A stretch of 64,000 nucleotides of DNA from Entoloma clypeatum (Eukaryota; Basidiomycota; Agaricomycetes; Agaricales; Entolomataceae): contig OY751489.1 in assembly GCA_963565915.1 (NCBI GenBank), positions 3,348,001 to 3,412,000 on the forward strand. Reading direction: 5' to 3'. The translations under genes were made by a program, and so were the position numbers. The notes below the pieces were generated by a model that was not told the DNA's origin, searched no databases, and saw nothing but the letters and a program-made list of their open reading frames with translations. How positions within the stretch are numbered: the stretch's first letter is position 1; each line of letters begins with the position of its first letter. This document shows positions 31,219 to 42,844 of this stretch, piece after piece.

Positions 31219-32064
31219 TCAATTCAATGCTGATTCTACTTTGAGAGGAAGGTGAAATCTTTCAACGACGATATTCACGATGTCCCGCCACTCTGTCATT
31301 GCTCCAAGGCCTAAAGGAAGTGACTCAGACAATCACAAAGAGCAACTTACGCGCAATAAATTTACACACCGACATCACCACAAGCAAGGCCTTTTCCAAT
31401 CGGCCCAACGACATTGTACCGAACAACGTCACGGACGATCCGGAGGTGTTCAGCCGTGAGCGGGTGGTCGTACATAAGTGTGTTCATAGCTGGGAATATG
31501 TATGTTGGAGTTGTAGGCGCAAGAGCGCGCATGAGGGACGTCTGGCGTCTCCCCGTAAGCGTGCAGAGTAGTGTACAAGACAGAAGAATGTCGACATACC
31601 ACGAGATTATCGCATGAGCCGTGCGCGATTTTCGAAAGTGTGTTTGCGGAGCATGGCGCGACGAGGACGACGTCGGCCCAGCGACGGAGCTCGATGTGGA
31701 GGATTGGATCTCCTATTCTATAGTCTCCCTGAAAGTCGGGTCATGACTGGCAACAGTCCGCAGTACAAGAGGTGCTTACAGTCCACTCATCCTCGTCGGT
31801 CCAAACCCTTGATCCCGCGTTTACGATTTCATCCTCTGTGAAGAAGGCTAGTGAGACTTTGGTCGCGGCGACTTCGACCTGGACGTTGTTGTACTGCCGA
31901 CATGGGTCAAGCAGGGGAAGGGTTAAGCCAATAGAGAGGCATCAACAGACCCTGAGCAGTTCTTGGACGATGAGGGGCGCTTTGACGGATGCTACGCTCC
32001 CGGTGGTGATGAGGAGGACGTGTGTGCAGTCAGGCTTGCGCTCGTCTTTGGCGATGAAAGGCAT
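31219..32064 (-). CDS. Phosphopantothenoylcysteine decarboxylase (CoA biosynthesis)
   Basis: Decarboxylates 4'-phosphopantothenoylcysteine to 4'-phosphopantetheine with FMN, in the cytosol. Five exons (31951-32064, 31780-31893, 31600-31728, 31370-31541, 31219-31310) give exactly 206 residues, the usual size of a single-domain HFCD enzyme. Seen: the N-terminal Rossmann strand HVLLITTGSVASVKAP; ILHIELRRWADVVLVAPCSA with the catalytic His; ANTLSKIAHGSCDNLV; the substrate clamp PAMNTLMYDHPLT with the key Asn; the Cys-containing loop LACGDVGLG; and AMTEWRDIV. Unlike yeast Hal3/Vhs3/Cab3, no long acidic extensions are present, so this looks like a self-sufficient homotrimer with both His and Cys. 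Assignment strong. Confidence 0.88.
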
Positions 32065-32435
32065 TGGAGTGGAGGCTTCACCGTCACATCGTCATTCTCG
32101 ATACTATTGTTTACCTAGTTATGAAACACTTTTACAAATGAGCGTCTAGCTCCTCACAGACATCTCCGAATTCCTTAATTCTTGAAGCATTCGAAGGCCT
32201 GACATTCCATCTTGATGCTGGTATGCACAATCATATTGAAATGTGGGGAGGATGTTTTGGTAGAAACGCAATCTTGAACGGTTCATTTTTACGGGGAGAT
32301 GAAACACCTGTCACACTCGGGTCACAAAAGAAAATTGATCTCCGTTTCGGCACACTGCCAGCAAGAATCCAATAGGCGTTGCGCGCTTCGTTTTGAAGAT
32401 ATCACATTATAGACGATGATCTACAGATGTAGTAA
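32065..32435. other. Intergenic region
   Basis: 370 bp between the decarboxylase start and the stop of the HTH gene; it should hold the decarboxylase promoter. No gene or repeat seen. Confidence 0.4.
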
Positions 32436-33027
32436 CTAGGGTAATGGATTATAGCCTTGGTACTGGTAAGAATTATTGGGCTGAAGACCATGCTGTGGTA
32501 TATGGACAATGTGAGATGGTATGGAATTAGGTGGATGATAATTCGGGTGTGAATGGGGGCTAGAGGTGAATGGGAGGCCATAAGATGTAGTTGAAGTGGG
32601 CCAACGTTTTGAGAATGAGGGTGAGGTGGAAGGTGAGAAGTCGATGGATGATTTTCCTTGTTGCGACGTTGTCCACGGCCGCCAAACAGGCCAGCAAACC
32701 GGGGGTTAACCTTCAAGTCGTCGGCGTAGATGTCGAGATGGTTCCGGATCGCTGTGAGGAGACCGAGGTCCTTGATCCATTCGACAAGGACCTGCTCCTG
32801 GATGTGGCTGAGGGACTGCTGGGATTCGTGGGCAAAGCGAGGATCCTGACTGAGTCCATTGAACCGTCGAAACAGTGTAACATGGCTGATGTCAAATTTT
32901 TTAGCAGTCTTCCGGAGAGAGAGGCGCTGAGAAGGAGGAAGAGCATCTTGGTCACGAAGAAAAGCACAAGCATTCTCGAGGCGCGTGTTCTTGTCGTCCT
33001 TGTTACTCTTGCGACCACGCCTCATGC
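32436..33027 (-). CDS. psq/CENPB-type helix-turn-helix protein, frame break
   Basis: The first 120 or so codons encode MRRGRKSNKDDKNTRLENAC and a helix-turn-helix of the psq/CENPB-N kind (LSLRKTAKKFDISHVTLFRR). They continue with a second helical block (LSHIQEQVLVEWIKDLGL) like the DNA-binding half of pogo-type transposases, to NPRFAGLFGG. After about 32660 the likely coding frame changes by one (DFSPSTSPSFSKRWPTSTTS ... QPNNSYQYQGYNPLP, stop 32436-32438). No intron clearly explains this, so it may be a frameshift mutation, a sequencing error or an unusual intron. The DDE transposase core is absent. It could be a solo DNA-binding protein domesticated from a transposon, or a transposon remnant. 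Confidence 0.55.
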
Positions 33028-34008
33028 ATGAACTTGGAGAATTGACTTCGCGTCGCGTCGCAACACTAAATTTAGACATCAGCGGAGCTAGAACCGGAAC
33101 TTGTCTGTATGCTCGATTGTCACGCTCAAGCACCCTCTGGGTCGTTCTCTGTCCTGCATTAGTGAATTGCCTCGGAGAATTCAATATTTGCTTTGATTCT
33201 ACTCTGAGACCCCACTGGTGAAAGGATCAGAATTTCCAAGTCTGCGAAAGGGTTTTCCGAACATCAGAAGCACAAAAAATCACTCTTTTGGACACTTTTC
33301 GAGCTGCAGAATGGACACTCGACCCAAATCTTCCAGATAATGTTATGTAGACTATTCTCCCATGCATATAAATGCCCGATCTTGACATCCCAAGAGCACG
33401 ATATGAGTTGTAGTGGAGATCAAGAGAGATTTGGGCAGTGTTTCATCACTGCGTGGGTGTTTCATCACTCGGTAAATGATAGTAATACTTACAGTATAAC
33501 AACACACGAACGTTCACCGCTTCGAGACTCGAGACTTCGGACGAACAGCGGTCCTATGACGACGACGCGCCGGAGTTTCGTACTGCAGAGAAGGAGACAG
33601 TGATGCTCACAGCAGTAACGAAGCGGGATCACTGCGAGACGCTCAAAGTTTGTTTCGATATGTTCACGGAAGACTTGGACCCCGGCCTTGGGATCCTTCC
33701 ACTTTTTGGTATAGCTATGCAGGCTCAACATCGTTACAGCTCATACTGAAAGGTGCCGAGCAAGCTGGATGGTGGAACAAGTCATACTCGTCGTGAGTTC
33801 CTGGGCTAGCTTATAGCTAGTTTATTGAACCTTTTTTTTTGTCGTTTTTATTCATGTATGTGGGCCACAGTGCCCTCTGCCTTACGACCTGCTTCGAGCG
33901 CGGCCCGTCTACGACGGCATCCCTTCACTGGATATCCACCCCCGACGTATTTGGAGTGGCACCTGATCAATCAGAATCAATGTACTAGCTAAAGCTTAAG
34001 GACCTGGC
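33028..34008. other. Intergenic region with two unexplained open stretches
   Basis: Mostly without recognisable genes. On the minus strand, 33848-33962 looks like a terminal exon (acceptor gatcag, then CHSKYVGGGYPVKGC, RRRRAALEAGRKAEG, stop TAA), and 33489-33731 is an 80-codon ORF starting MLSLHSYTKKWKDPKAG. No upstream exon could be joined to either, and neither is recognised. Confidence 0.3.
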
Positions 34009-35730
34009 TCAGTCTTCCTTCGTCGTAGGTTCATCTTGCCTGAACCAACCGACCGAAGATACCTTTCCCACCTCGGCGGTTTCACCAGCAGCTCTCACGC
34101 GGCTCAGAATCTTATCTGCCTCATCCTTGACATCTTGACCACCCAAACGATATTGCTTCGGCATCATACCTTGACCAAAGGTTCTCGTGACATGATTCGT
34201 GCAGATCAGGGCAATCAGCAAGTTGACAAGATGCAACAGTGCAAGAGAGAATGCCGCCGACCAGATCATCCCCAAGTTACTCCACTCGAACCGGTAGAGG
34301 TTGCCCTTACACCCAGGAAGAGAAGAGCGAGGGTAACACCACTTGCTCGGCGTCGCATCGTGGAGCGGGCTGTAGTACCCGCAGCATTGCAGAGAGTTTT
34401 GGATCACGAGCCGGTCAAGAGGTGTATAGAATTCGCTCCAGGCCAAGTCCAGCTTGTGGTCGAGCGAGAATGCTGCTCGCTTGTAGCTTGCGTACCCGGC
34501 CGTGATGACGGACAGCAGCGCCACCCAGAGAAGAATTGTGTACGTCGCGAGAATAGGGCGAGAGTCCAGAAAAATCCCGCATGTCCCGACAAGCGCTGCG
34601 AAGACCGTGACCGACGCTGCTGTTGTGATGAGGACGAGAATATCATAATCCGCAATTCCCATAATGTCAGCATGATTCCAAGCTTTAAGTAAGAACCCAT
34701 CAATCAACAACCCATGAACAATGAAGTGAAAAAACTGACCTTTACGCCACGTCATGATCGCCCAAAGCAATCCAGCCGTGCCGTATACCAACACCGTAGC
34801 CACGGACAACAACAAGCACCATTTAAACAGCGTCCACCGGTTCTGCATCGTACCGCGGGCCCACCACGCCCCACCGCGCCCTTCTTCCGGCGCCAGAGCG
34901 TCGTCCATCAAGTCATTTGGATCTACATACCGCAGCGCGTGCGGCACCGGCCACTTGTGCGTAAACTTGCTCGTCGTCCCGACAGCCGCCATACTGCGAA
35001 ACCTCCGCCCGCAATCGACGGCGGAGAAGCTCGTCGAGTCCGAGCTCAGAGCAGAACAAACGGTCGTCACCTCAGAGTCAGTCCGCTCACTCATTGGACG
35101 GGATGTGGTCGTCGTCGTCGTTTCGGGCTCCTCAGATCTTTCACGCACGTTCTCCGATCCACGGCGACCCAAATCCTCCACCGCAACCGCAGGAACAGCT
35201 GTACCCAGCCCGGACGCCGGAAAGAACGTCGTCGTCGGGATCCGAAACGAGATAAAGCTCAATCCCCTCATAAACGCTCCGGGAACACGCCGATCCCCTC
35301 CTCTCCCAAAGTCAGGTGTAGGGAGGCTGGGTACCAACGATCTCATCGTCGCCGTTGAATTCTGTGGTGGTAGTCCAGGGCGAGGTGGCGAAGAAGGCGA
35401 CGTTGGCGGTGGGGGGAGTGGCGTGAGCGGCACAGGGCTAAACGGCACAATGGGTTTCCCATCCCAGGTTTGACGATGAGTTTGTTCAGTCTCCTCCCTG
35501 AAAGTCGGTGCGAACGGGAGAATAGCGGAGGGTGCCAAGTGGACCTGGCTGTTGTTGACAAGAAGAACCGTATGCTCGTTGATGTCTTCGCCTTGGTTGG
35601 GGTCCTGCTCGGTCACATAGATCCCCGGATTGTCCTCGTCGATGCTTGACGCCGTTGCGCGCCCTGAGCGACGACGAATTTCGCTGGCGGCCCTGGGAGC
35701 AAGCTGGACAGACGGTGCACGGTGCTGCAT
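34009..35730 (-). CDS. Fungal tetraspanin (TSP2-like)
   Basis: Four-span membrane protein of 554 residues in two exons with a 57-nt intron (34683-34739) that has no stop and keeps frame. The N-terminal 275 residues or so are cytosolic, disordered and Pro/Ser/Thr-rich. Membrane segments: LFKWCLLLSVATVLVYGTAG, ILVLITTAASVTVFAALVGT, ILATYTILLWVALLSVITAG and LGMIWSAAFSLALLHLVNLL. Between TM3 and TM4 is the large loop with the tetraspanin Cys-Cys-Gly signature (NSLQCCGYYSPLHDATPS) and further Cys (KWCYPRSSLPGCKG). Basidiomycete TSP2-type tetraspanins act at the plasma membrane in morphogenesis and cell-wall integrity; that role is inferred. The start at 35730 is the first ATG; the upstream frame is open but has none. 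Confidence 0.82.
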   Translation of the reverse strand: MQHRAPSVQLAPRAASEIRRRSGRATASSIDEDNPGIYVTEQDPNQGEDINEHTVLLVNNSQVHLAPSAILPFAPTFREETEQTHRQTWDGKPIVPFSPVPLTPLPPPPTSPSSPPRPGLPPQNSTATMRSLVPSLPTPDFGRGGDRRVPGAFMRGLSFISFRIPTTTFFPASGLGTAVPAVAVEDLGRRGSENVRERSEEPETTTTTTSRPMSERTDSEVTTVCSALSSDSTSFSAVDCGRRFRSMAAVGTTSKFTHKWPVPHALRYVDPNDLMDDALAPEEGRGGAWWARGTMQNRWTLFKWCLLLSVATVLVYGTAGLLWAIMTWRKGQFFHFIVHGLLIDGFLLKAWNHADIMGIADYDILVLITTAASVTVFAALVGTCGIFLDSRPILATYTILLWVALLSVITAGYASYKRAAFSLDHKLDLAWSEFYTPLDRLVIQNSLQCCGYYSPLHDATPSKWCYPRSSLPGCKGNLYRFEWSNLGMIWSAAFSLALLHLVNLLIALICTNHVTRTFGQGMMPKQYRLGGQDVKDEADKILSRVRAAGETAEVGKVSSVGWFRQDEPTTKED

Positions 35731-36138
35731 CCTAGGATAGATGAGTATAAAATGAGAGAAAGTGGAGAGGATAAGAATTGGAAGAAAGACAGAAAGAACT
35801 CGCGAGAAATTGTCAGCCTCTCGATCAATGCCAGCTAGAAGAGTCACCTGTAGATTTCAGAACGGCCTGATCAGTCACGGACGACATCCCAGAGAAAAAA
35901 AAAAGTATTTCATATCCGCTCTAGTTTAGTCCACAATGCCAAGAACTGGTACAAAGAAAAAAGCAACGTCTGCACAGCGGTGAAAACACTTTTTTGATGC
36001 GAAAGGAGGAAGAAAGATGTGATATATATATATTAATGTCTTTAATAAGTATAGCGTGCAGCAAGGAGAGTGGGATGCATAGCAGGGGTGATTCTGCGAA
36101 AAGCAATGAAATAAAGTCCATGAGAAAAAACGGTCACA
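35731..36138. other. Intergenic region
   Basis: About 400 bp, AT-rich near 35995-36060, between the tetraspanin start and the stop of the membrane protein gene to its right. No gene seen; it probably contains the tetraspanin promoter. Confidence 0.4.
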
Positions 36139-37597
36139 TTAGGCGCTGTTCTGAGGTAGTTCAAAGGGGCACGCAGCGTCTGATATTTGGGTTGAGGTTT
36201 GATGGCTGGATGGCAGTCCGAGGATCTTCATGGTGAGAACGAGAAGGAATTTGACCGCTGTCGTGTGTGAGGTGCAGGAAACTTGGAGAAATAGGATTCG
36301 AGGACATACGTGGACGTTGCCCATTAGCATATTGCGCAGAGCTCCTGCAGCCATTATACCAGTTGACCCCTGCGCATTGGGTGAGGAAGGCAGACGAGGA
36401 AGAGACGAATCGTAAAAAATTACGCACAGGTAGCATCCGAATCATTGTTAGCAACATATGTAAAGTTCAAGGGAACCAATAACGTCGGGAACGACCTGGC
36501 AGCAAGGGTCTTGTGCTTCAAATGGCCGGATCCGACCTGTCGCAGGGTCAAGAGATCGTAGACCGTCGCATCTAGCGAATTAAACTTGAGCGGCAGGTAA
36601 TTGCTACTCGTGTCAACTTGCAAAGACGCATAAGCGGGGAACGAAAAGTTTGCGGGCGCGCGGTTGAAGGACGTCGGGATAGACCTGTTGAACGAACCGC
36701 CCGCAGCCAGGAGCGGGGTGCTGTTGTTGAACGAAAATCCGGGCACGCGGGGGATCGTGAACCCGAGGATGATGGCAGCACTGCAACCATCAAGCGAGTC
36801 AGAAAGGTACCAGAAGGTGTGAGTCGCAGGGAATGCCCACATCGCACACAGCCCAAATACGGTGAACACCAAGGACTTCCTCGTCAAGTACTTGCCACAA
36901 ATCCCGCGCTCGTCCCTCATCCACGCCTTGACCTTGTCCCGGCGCGTCTCGGCCTTTCTCTCCTTCCGCGCGGCCTTGGTCATGTTGCGCATCTCCTCGC
37001 GGCCCCACTCGGGCCCAAGCGCAGGGACGGTCACCATCTCGACGGGGTCCGAGCTGTCGCCCGTCGGCATGTTTTCCAGCTTGGGGGTCGACGGCGGGAG
37101 CTTCTGATACCTATGCGCAATCGGCAAATGGGAGGTCAGCAAATCACGATTTTTCCACTTTCCGGGTATCCCACTCACCCCTTCTCCTGGCCAAACGCCG
37201 AGCTGTACCTTGGCCCCGCATTGTTGAAATCTGCAAACACATCCCAGATCCCGTCACCCACCCTCTCCGCCGCGGCCTCCTCCTCGTCTCGGCCGCCCTT
37301 GAGCGGCTCCTCCCTGCCGGCATGGAGGAAGGAGCCCTGGTTGTACCCCGCCGAGCCTTGGCTCGGGCGCGGTACCCCGCCTGCAAGAAGATCCGTGCTC
37401 CCGCGGCGCGAGGCGGGGTGGAAGAAAGACGATGCATCGTCCCGGTCACGAGGAGCGTGAGGTTGGGATTGGGGTTTGGACTGGGTTTGCGAGGGGTGAT
37501 GGGGGAGGGTGGGTGAGGGGAAAGCGGCCTTGAGGGCGTCGTCGGATTTTGGGCCGCCATAGAAGGAAGAGACGTTGGATTTGCGGTCGTAGTCCAT
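36139..37597 (-). CDS. Single-pass membrane protein with LEA2-like extracellular domain
   Basis: Several exons on the minus strand. The N-terminal about 240 residues are cytosolic: MDYDRKSNVSSFYGGPKSDD, Pro/Ser/Gln-rich stretches, an acidic patch, and the strongly basic MTKAARKERKAETRRDKVK before the membrane. Splicing out a 73-nt intron joins KSLVFTVFGL to AAIILGFTIPRVPGF, giving one transmembrane helix. The C-terminal part (SFNNSTPLLAAGG, NYLPLKFNSLDATVYDLLT, LLVPLNFTYVANNDSDAT, then after splicing WVNWYNGC and FLLVLTMKILGLPSS, ending CPFELPQNSA) has N-glycosylation sequons and a strand pattern like LEA-2/DUF3712-type domains of fungal vacuolar or plasma-membrane proteins. Exact function unknown. 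Confidence 0.6.
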
Positions 37598-37719
37598 GAT
37601 TGGGGGAAGTCAAGGCAGAAGGAACACGTGACGCTCATTTATAGTATTTTATGTACATTGTAATCAATAGTAAGTGAGTACCTTTTCGATTTCCCTCCGC
37701 TGATTACTTGGAGGCATCA

Positions 37720-39351
37720 TCAATAGAACCTACAACTCAGAGGTTCCTTTTCATCCACTAGTCTCTTATGCATAATATTGCTCGTGAATGATGACCACTA
37801 AAACTAGATATCAGCAGAGAGTCCAATGCAAAAAGAGCATGTAGAGCGCACCCCATTACCAATAAATATGGCTGCCCTCCTTGCAATCTCCATATCCACC
37901 GCCATATTAACCTCCGTCTGCTCCTGATCCAGCACCAGATCCCGGCTAGTCACGATTGTATGCCAACCATCCTCTTTCAACGTCGCCTTGAGTTGGTCCA
38001 ACCATTCACCTTGCTCATTCGTCAACAAAAAGGCTATATCGAGCGTCTTGAGCCCGGTCGTTGAGTGATCCACGAACTCCTTCCGCGTGTCCCTGACCCT
38101 GTGCACGATGTCGTCAAACGTCGGAAGACAGTGGTGCATGTATTTTTCGATGTTTTCGGGTGTGTTGGTCCCGTACCCACCACCGGGTGGAGGCACAAAG
38201 GGGTCGGGCAGCTGCCCGAGGAGGTTCCAGCTGTAGAATGTCGAGTTCCAGGTCGCGAAATGGAGACAGGACTCTTTGAAGTCACCGCGGCGGATGTGGA
38301 TGGCAAGCATGCGGTCGAAGGGGTTACGAGACGTGGGACGTTCTGGGCGTGGGCCGCGGGGGATGAAGAGGTACTCGTTCCTGTCGACCGCGGCTTTAAC
38401 GATGGGAGAGGGCTCGAGGAGACGAGAGACGGGGGATTTGGAGAAGGTTTGCCATAATGAGAGAACGCGAGTGCTGCCCCATAGCCAGAGGTCAAATGTC
38501 TGAGGGAAAAAATCCTTGTCGGGGTGGGCCGGCTTGATCTCGATGCAACGCTCGGGGGCTTCGAGAAGGATGTTTTTCCAGTAGTTGAAGATGTCGATGC
38601 CGTCAGCCCAGCCGATGATGGGCTTGACGTCGATGGAGTTGATGATGCGGCGTTGGGAGGGGGGGCAGACAGTGTCGAACCAGACCTCGGAGACGGAGCG
38701 GGGAGTGTCGTCGCCCTCGTCCCATGGGCCACCAGCAGAAGGACCAGATATAATGGCGCTGAGGGGGGTGCTGGGTCTGACCTCGCCCATGCGCATCCTT
38801 TCAACAGGCCAGGGATAGTGGGTTTCTTTCCATTGGTAGGGCCGGAAGACGTAGGCACGCCTCGATTCGTAGGCGAGGTGGGCGTTCATGAGGCTGGCCA
38901 GGTCAGTATGGATGGAGGTGGGTGGGTGGCGAGAGACGTACATTTCGTTAAGGGCGTTGTTCCAGCCCAGACCCCAAACCTGATTGGAGAATTTGACGTA
39001 GCGTCCATTGCTTCCTTCAGGGATTGGCAAATCGAGGTTGTGCTGGGGAAGATCTTCCTCCCATTGCCTGAGTTTATCCCATGACGGAGGATATGGCCAG
39101 TGTGTTTTGGAGTTTTCGGGTGCGGTGGAGTTGGCGGGTTGCTGGACGGAGTCGTGGGCATCCTCTGGTTCTGGGGGTAATTTGGTTGCAATGTGTGCAG
39201 GATGGTTGAGGAAGAATAGGATGACGACGACGAGGACCAAGAGAATAGAGTATTGGCGGCGACGAGGTGTGGAGGAGATGCGCCATTGTCCAGGCATAAC
39301 TGGAATGTTGGAAGTTGGCGTTGTCATATCACAACATATTCTTGGCATCAT
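37720..39351 (-). CDS. O-fucosyltransferase-like glycosyltransferase
   Basis: Type II membrane protein of 525 residues in two exons (37852-39351, 37720-37797; 54-nt intron in phase 0). A short cytosolic tail is followed by the signal anchor YSILLVLVVVILFFLNH, a linker and a catalytic domain: GRYVKFSNQVWGLGWNNALN (the GDP-sugar-binding start of the fold), HIRRGDFKESC (the Arg-containing HxRRGDF motif of O-fucosyltransferase folds), DIAFLLTNEQGEW and, across the intron, IFIGNG then WSSFTSN. Related fungal proteins are predicted Golgi fucosyltransferases acting on secreted proteins or glycans; donor and acceptor are not shown by the sequence. The last exon was found by extending past an apparent readthrough stop. 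Confidence 0.75.
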
Positions 39352-39539
39352 ACCACTGACTCATTCACTTTACAGTGACCAAAACTACATTACAAGTCAA
39401 GCCACGCAATATACATGTTTTCAGTTTCTCAAATGGTGCACAAGTAGCTTGACCAAGTATGCCTTATTACCACTCTCTACCCATCCCAATTCAACACACT
39501 CGATAGCGGTAGCGAGGACGAACTCCAGCCAGGCCGATA

Positions 39540-40432
39540 TGTCATTCGTGCGCCGCCTCCTGGTGAGGCTCTACTATAGGTTATCCTCGTATCAGGTGCT
39601 GATACAAGTCTAGTGTCGGCTGAAGTCATGGTCTATCTCACGACAGATGTACCCCGCGCACGGATATACTCCGTCAACAAGACCCACACTCCACATGTTT
39701 GTTCCCACCGGTTGTTCTACTAAGATCCTTAACAAAATACGTCAGGATACGAATTTTGTCGAGAGCGTGACAGACGTTGCTGCATTACTGGTCGATTGGT
39801 TGCAGCCTCAGACTACACGGGATTCAAAGTTGCCCATATTTTTCCTCTCAGCCAGACAGACATCGTCGGTTTCCTCCACTCATCTTAAACTCTTTCTGAA
39901 CAGGCGAAAGTGGAATGAGTCAGACTACAAGCGCTTCATCGAGGACGATCAAATCATGCCAGGATCCGAGATGGACTCCGTCCAACATGGGTTCTTGTGC
40001 TCCTCGACGGAGCACCGTATGTTCGACGACTACTCCATTGCAATAAATCCCGATGTGAGAACCCGCTGCTTTCAGGACGCTCGCGGTACGATAACCCTGC
40101 TACAGGACAGTTATCGTGTCTACGACTTTGTGGGCCGTGACCCTGGTCGTTCACCGCAAGGGAGAATATTCTATCGCAACCCTCATGAGCCGCAGCGTTA
40201 TCTTCCCAGTCCGGATCTTTTACGGGATCATCTTCGTCAGTGCGTCCTTCCACATGTCAAAGGCACAGGGGACGCCGATGGTGCCGACAGGCCTTTTGAC
40301 CCTGATATTGACCTTCGTCCCGGGGGGTTCGATCTTACGGTGGGTAGCTGGTGGTCAGGTTCCGAGGGGAAGAAACAACTCGAGGCTGAACTGTCCAGCC
40401 GTCTCTGGGGGAGAAGTGTTGTCGAGCGCTGA
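39540..40432 (+). CDS. Hypothetical protein
   Basis: A 262-codon open frame from ATG 39647 to the TGA at 40430-40432; a short upstream exon (ATG 39540, MSFVRRLL, donor gtgagg) can be spliced on in frame. The product looks globular (WNESDYKRFIEDDQI, DARGTITLLQDSYRVYDFVG, LRQCVLPHVKG, DIDLRPGGFDLTVGSWWSG). I recognise no family. A different reading of the first segment, LQPGRYVIRAPPP, resembles the start of a beta-trefoil protein but runs into a stop after splicing. Confidence 0.45.
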
Positions 40433-41281
40433 GACAAGAACCAGTGTTACCAACCGCAACGGAGCAGCCCGCACAGGCAACCACTCCAACCACGCCACCG
40501 ATGGTCAAGGCTGCCGTTACTTCACAAACACGCCCCACACAGCACTTGGCCACTTGCACCCAGTCACCACTGCCGCCACCGGCGACCGAAATGCTAAGGC
40601 CACGAAGATGAAAGGATGCATTCCCGATGGGGAGAGGGATGACGATGCCTTGCTGGGCATCATCCAACCCGCTCCCGTCCCCATTCACCATGCCTATGCG
40701 CCCCAGGCACGGCATGAGGGACTCTCAGTCACTTCGGAGACACCATTACTACACGAAGAGCAAGGCTGGTCAAATGTTGGCCATGAAACCCTCTTCTACC
40801 ATTGGAGCCCCAATGCCCACTGTAATCTCGGATTTTGTGTGCAAGTTTGACAGAAAAGCGACCGGAGCGAACTACAAAGCAAATTATGCCCACGGCATCT
40901 GTACGCTATTATGACTCGAAGTTCGAGGTTGTAGATCAGTCATTAGCACTCCGAGCTGTGAAGCGCCTCGCTCTTTCTCTCTGCCAGACTCTGGTCGGAT
41001 GACCCTTGACACTATTCCACAACGACACAGAAGTCGGCGAGTTGAACGACAATCGCGCTGAGCAAGATTCGCCAGTCTGAGACAATATGGGCCAAATATA
41101 GGTGGTCTAACTCTCTCTTCACATTCTGAGGGAGTGGATCGACGATCTGCAGCGCCCGCCAAGTCTTTCTTTCCCCAGCAGCTGTCAGCCCTCACGTCTC
41201 CCTCAGGGTACAAAAGGGCCTTGGAATTCGCCTTTTCTCCCCAGTCTTCTCGACTTCGTTCCTTTCTCACATACGCTCTCA

Positions 41282-41457
41282 ACTTCTGATCTCGTCGTCG
41301 GCGTCGTCGTCGTTCACCACGATCTCCAACCTCACCTTATCGCCAACGCCATCGTCGACCTCGTCACTATGGTCGACCTCGACATCATCGTCAACGCCGG
41401 TACCATCGTCAACTTTGCCAACACCGTCATCGACCTCGGCACCATGGCCAACAACGA
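41282..41457. repeat. Imperfect trinucleotide-rich minisatellite-like tract
   Basis: The + strand is an irregular series of TCGTCGTC, CCATCGTC, GACCTCG and CACCGTCATCGACCTCGG-type units, giving Asp/Val-rich translations on the minus strand. The units are degenerate and not a clean tandem array. It looks like a decayed repeat or a fragment of a low-complexity coding exon. Confidence 0.4.
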
Positions 41458-42844
41458 GCCACCGCTTCGGCTGAGTGTTCAATCCCCAAATTAATGGGCC
41501 GTTCAATGCACAGCCGCTAGTATACTGTGGGCGCTGGTGTCGTCCGTGGTTGCTTAGTTCTGGTTGCGCGAGCGCCGGATAGGGAGCAGATGATAATTGT
41601 TCACACTCCTGAGGTGTCTTTCGTGCTTTACGGGGCTGCCTTAACTGCGCGTCGTGTCGGGGTGCAAGCCATCGTCGCCCTCGGCACGCCGCAGCCCGAG
41701 GGTTGGTGGGTCCCGTACTGTCGCGTCTGACGGTGCTTTGTCCGAGAGCTTCGCCTGGGCTCTTGTGCTCTGACCTCGAATGTGGCCGGCGAGGAGATCA
41801 ATTGCGACGGTAATGTTGTCCATCGTTCTCTCCCCTCATCACTCTAACTATGTCGACAGTCGCCAAGCGCCACCCTGTTCATCTCGGGCCCCGCGCTGGA
41901 TTGACCCACCACTCGTAGCATCCTCTTGTCTCTTTGATTCACGAGCAATGCTGATGGTTGGTTTCTAACAGGCACTGATGTAGGGCATCCCTCTTCAAGG
42001 TTTTCATATTTCTCTATATCCTGTAGTTTACGTATCGTAGTGTACTTTTGGTTCCAAACATGCTCCATACACGCTGGCTACCCATTCTCCTTCCTGGCCA
42101 TAGGCGAGTTTTATCTATCTCCTTCTCTTTTCTCGTTCTTTACTAATGTGCTTCTACAGGAACGCGCGTCAACTATATGAACAACTGTTCAGACGGAGAA
42201 ATTTCTTGCCAGAACTGTCATGCCTTCGTCGCCTCAGCCATATCAAGAGCGTCGCTGCGCTATTAACATCTGTCGCGATGATAACGTTCCATTGGGACTA
42301 GGCAACGAATTTTATCCATTTCGGGCGGCAATCCTAATGTTCCTCTCGTCGGCCCCATCACTCAAACTATATCCTGCATTTCGAGCACTCCGCGACCTCC
42401 GCCCTTTCAAAGGACAAGCATCGGTGCGCTGCAAACCGACTATGCAACCTGATGGTCTGTCAAGCTTGTGTATTGTTCATGAATGTCAATTCATACTCAG
42501 AATCTTCCTGACAGCCACCTAGCAAGTCAAAAACCTTTTTTCTCTGGATGGCGACATCATCAGTCGGGCCAAAGCAGCATGTCAAGTGCAGCGCGCATGG
42601 AAACGACCCTCGCCACCATAACTACTGCTTTGAAATTGTCTCAACGAATGCGACTTGTCCATGGTAAGCTGAAGAACCTTCCGTCTGTGTTGTCAGCTAT
42701 TCACGAATCATTTCAGATACACCTTGATTATCATGCTTCTTCCAAGTTCCAACAAAACTGTGCTTGAAGATCGAACATCAGTGGTCGAGCTGTGTTGAGC
42801 GAGTCCTGGCCAACGGCGAAAGGTGATCAGAATCACTTTTTGTC

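Noticed and set aside
39480..39720. Beta-trefoil-like start (LQPGRYVIRAPPP) joined to a second exon
   Set aside because: After splicing the frame meets a stop within about 25 codons, while a 262-codon frame is open in another phase.
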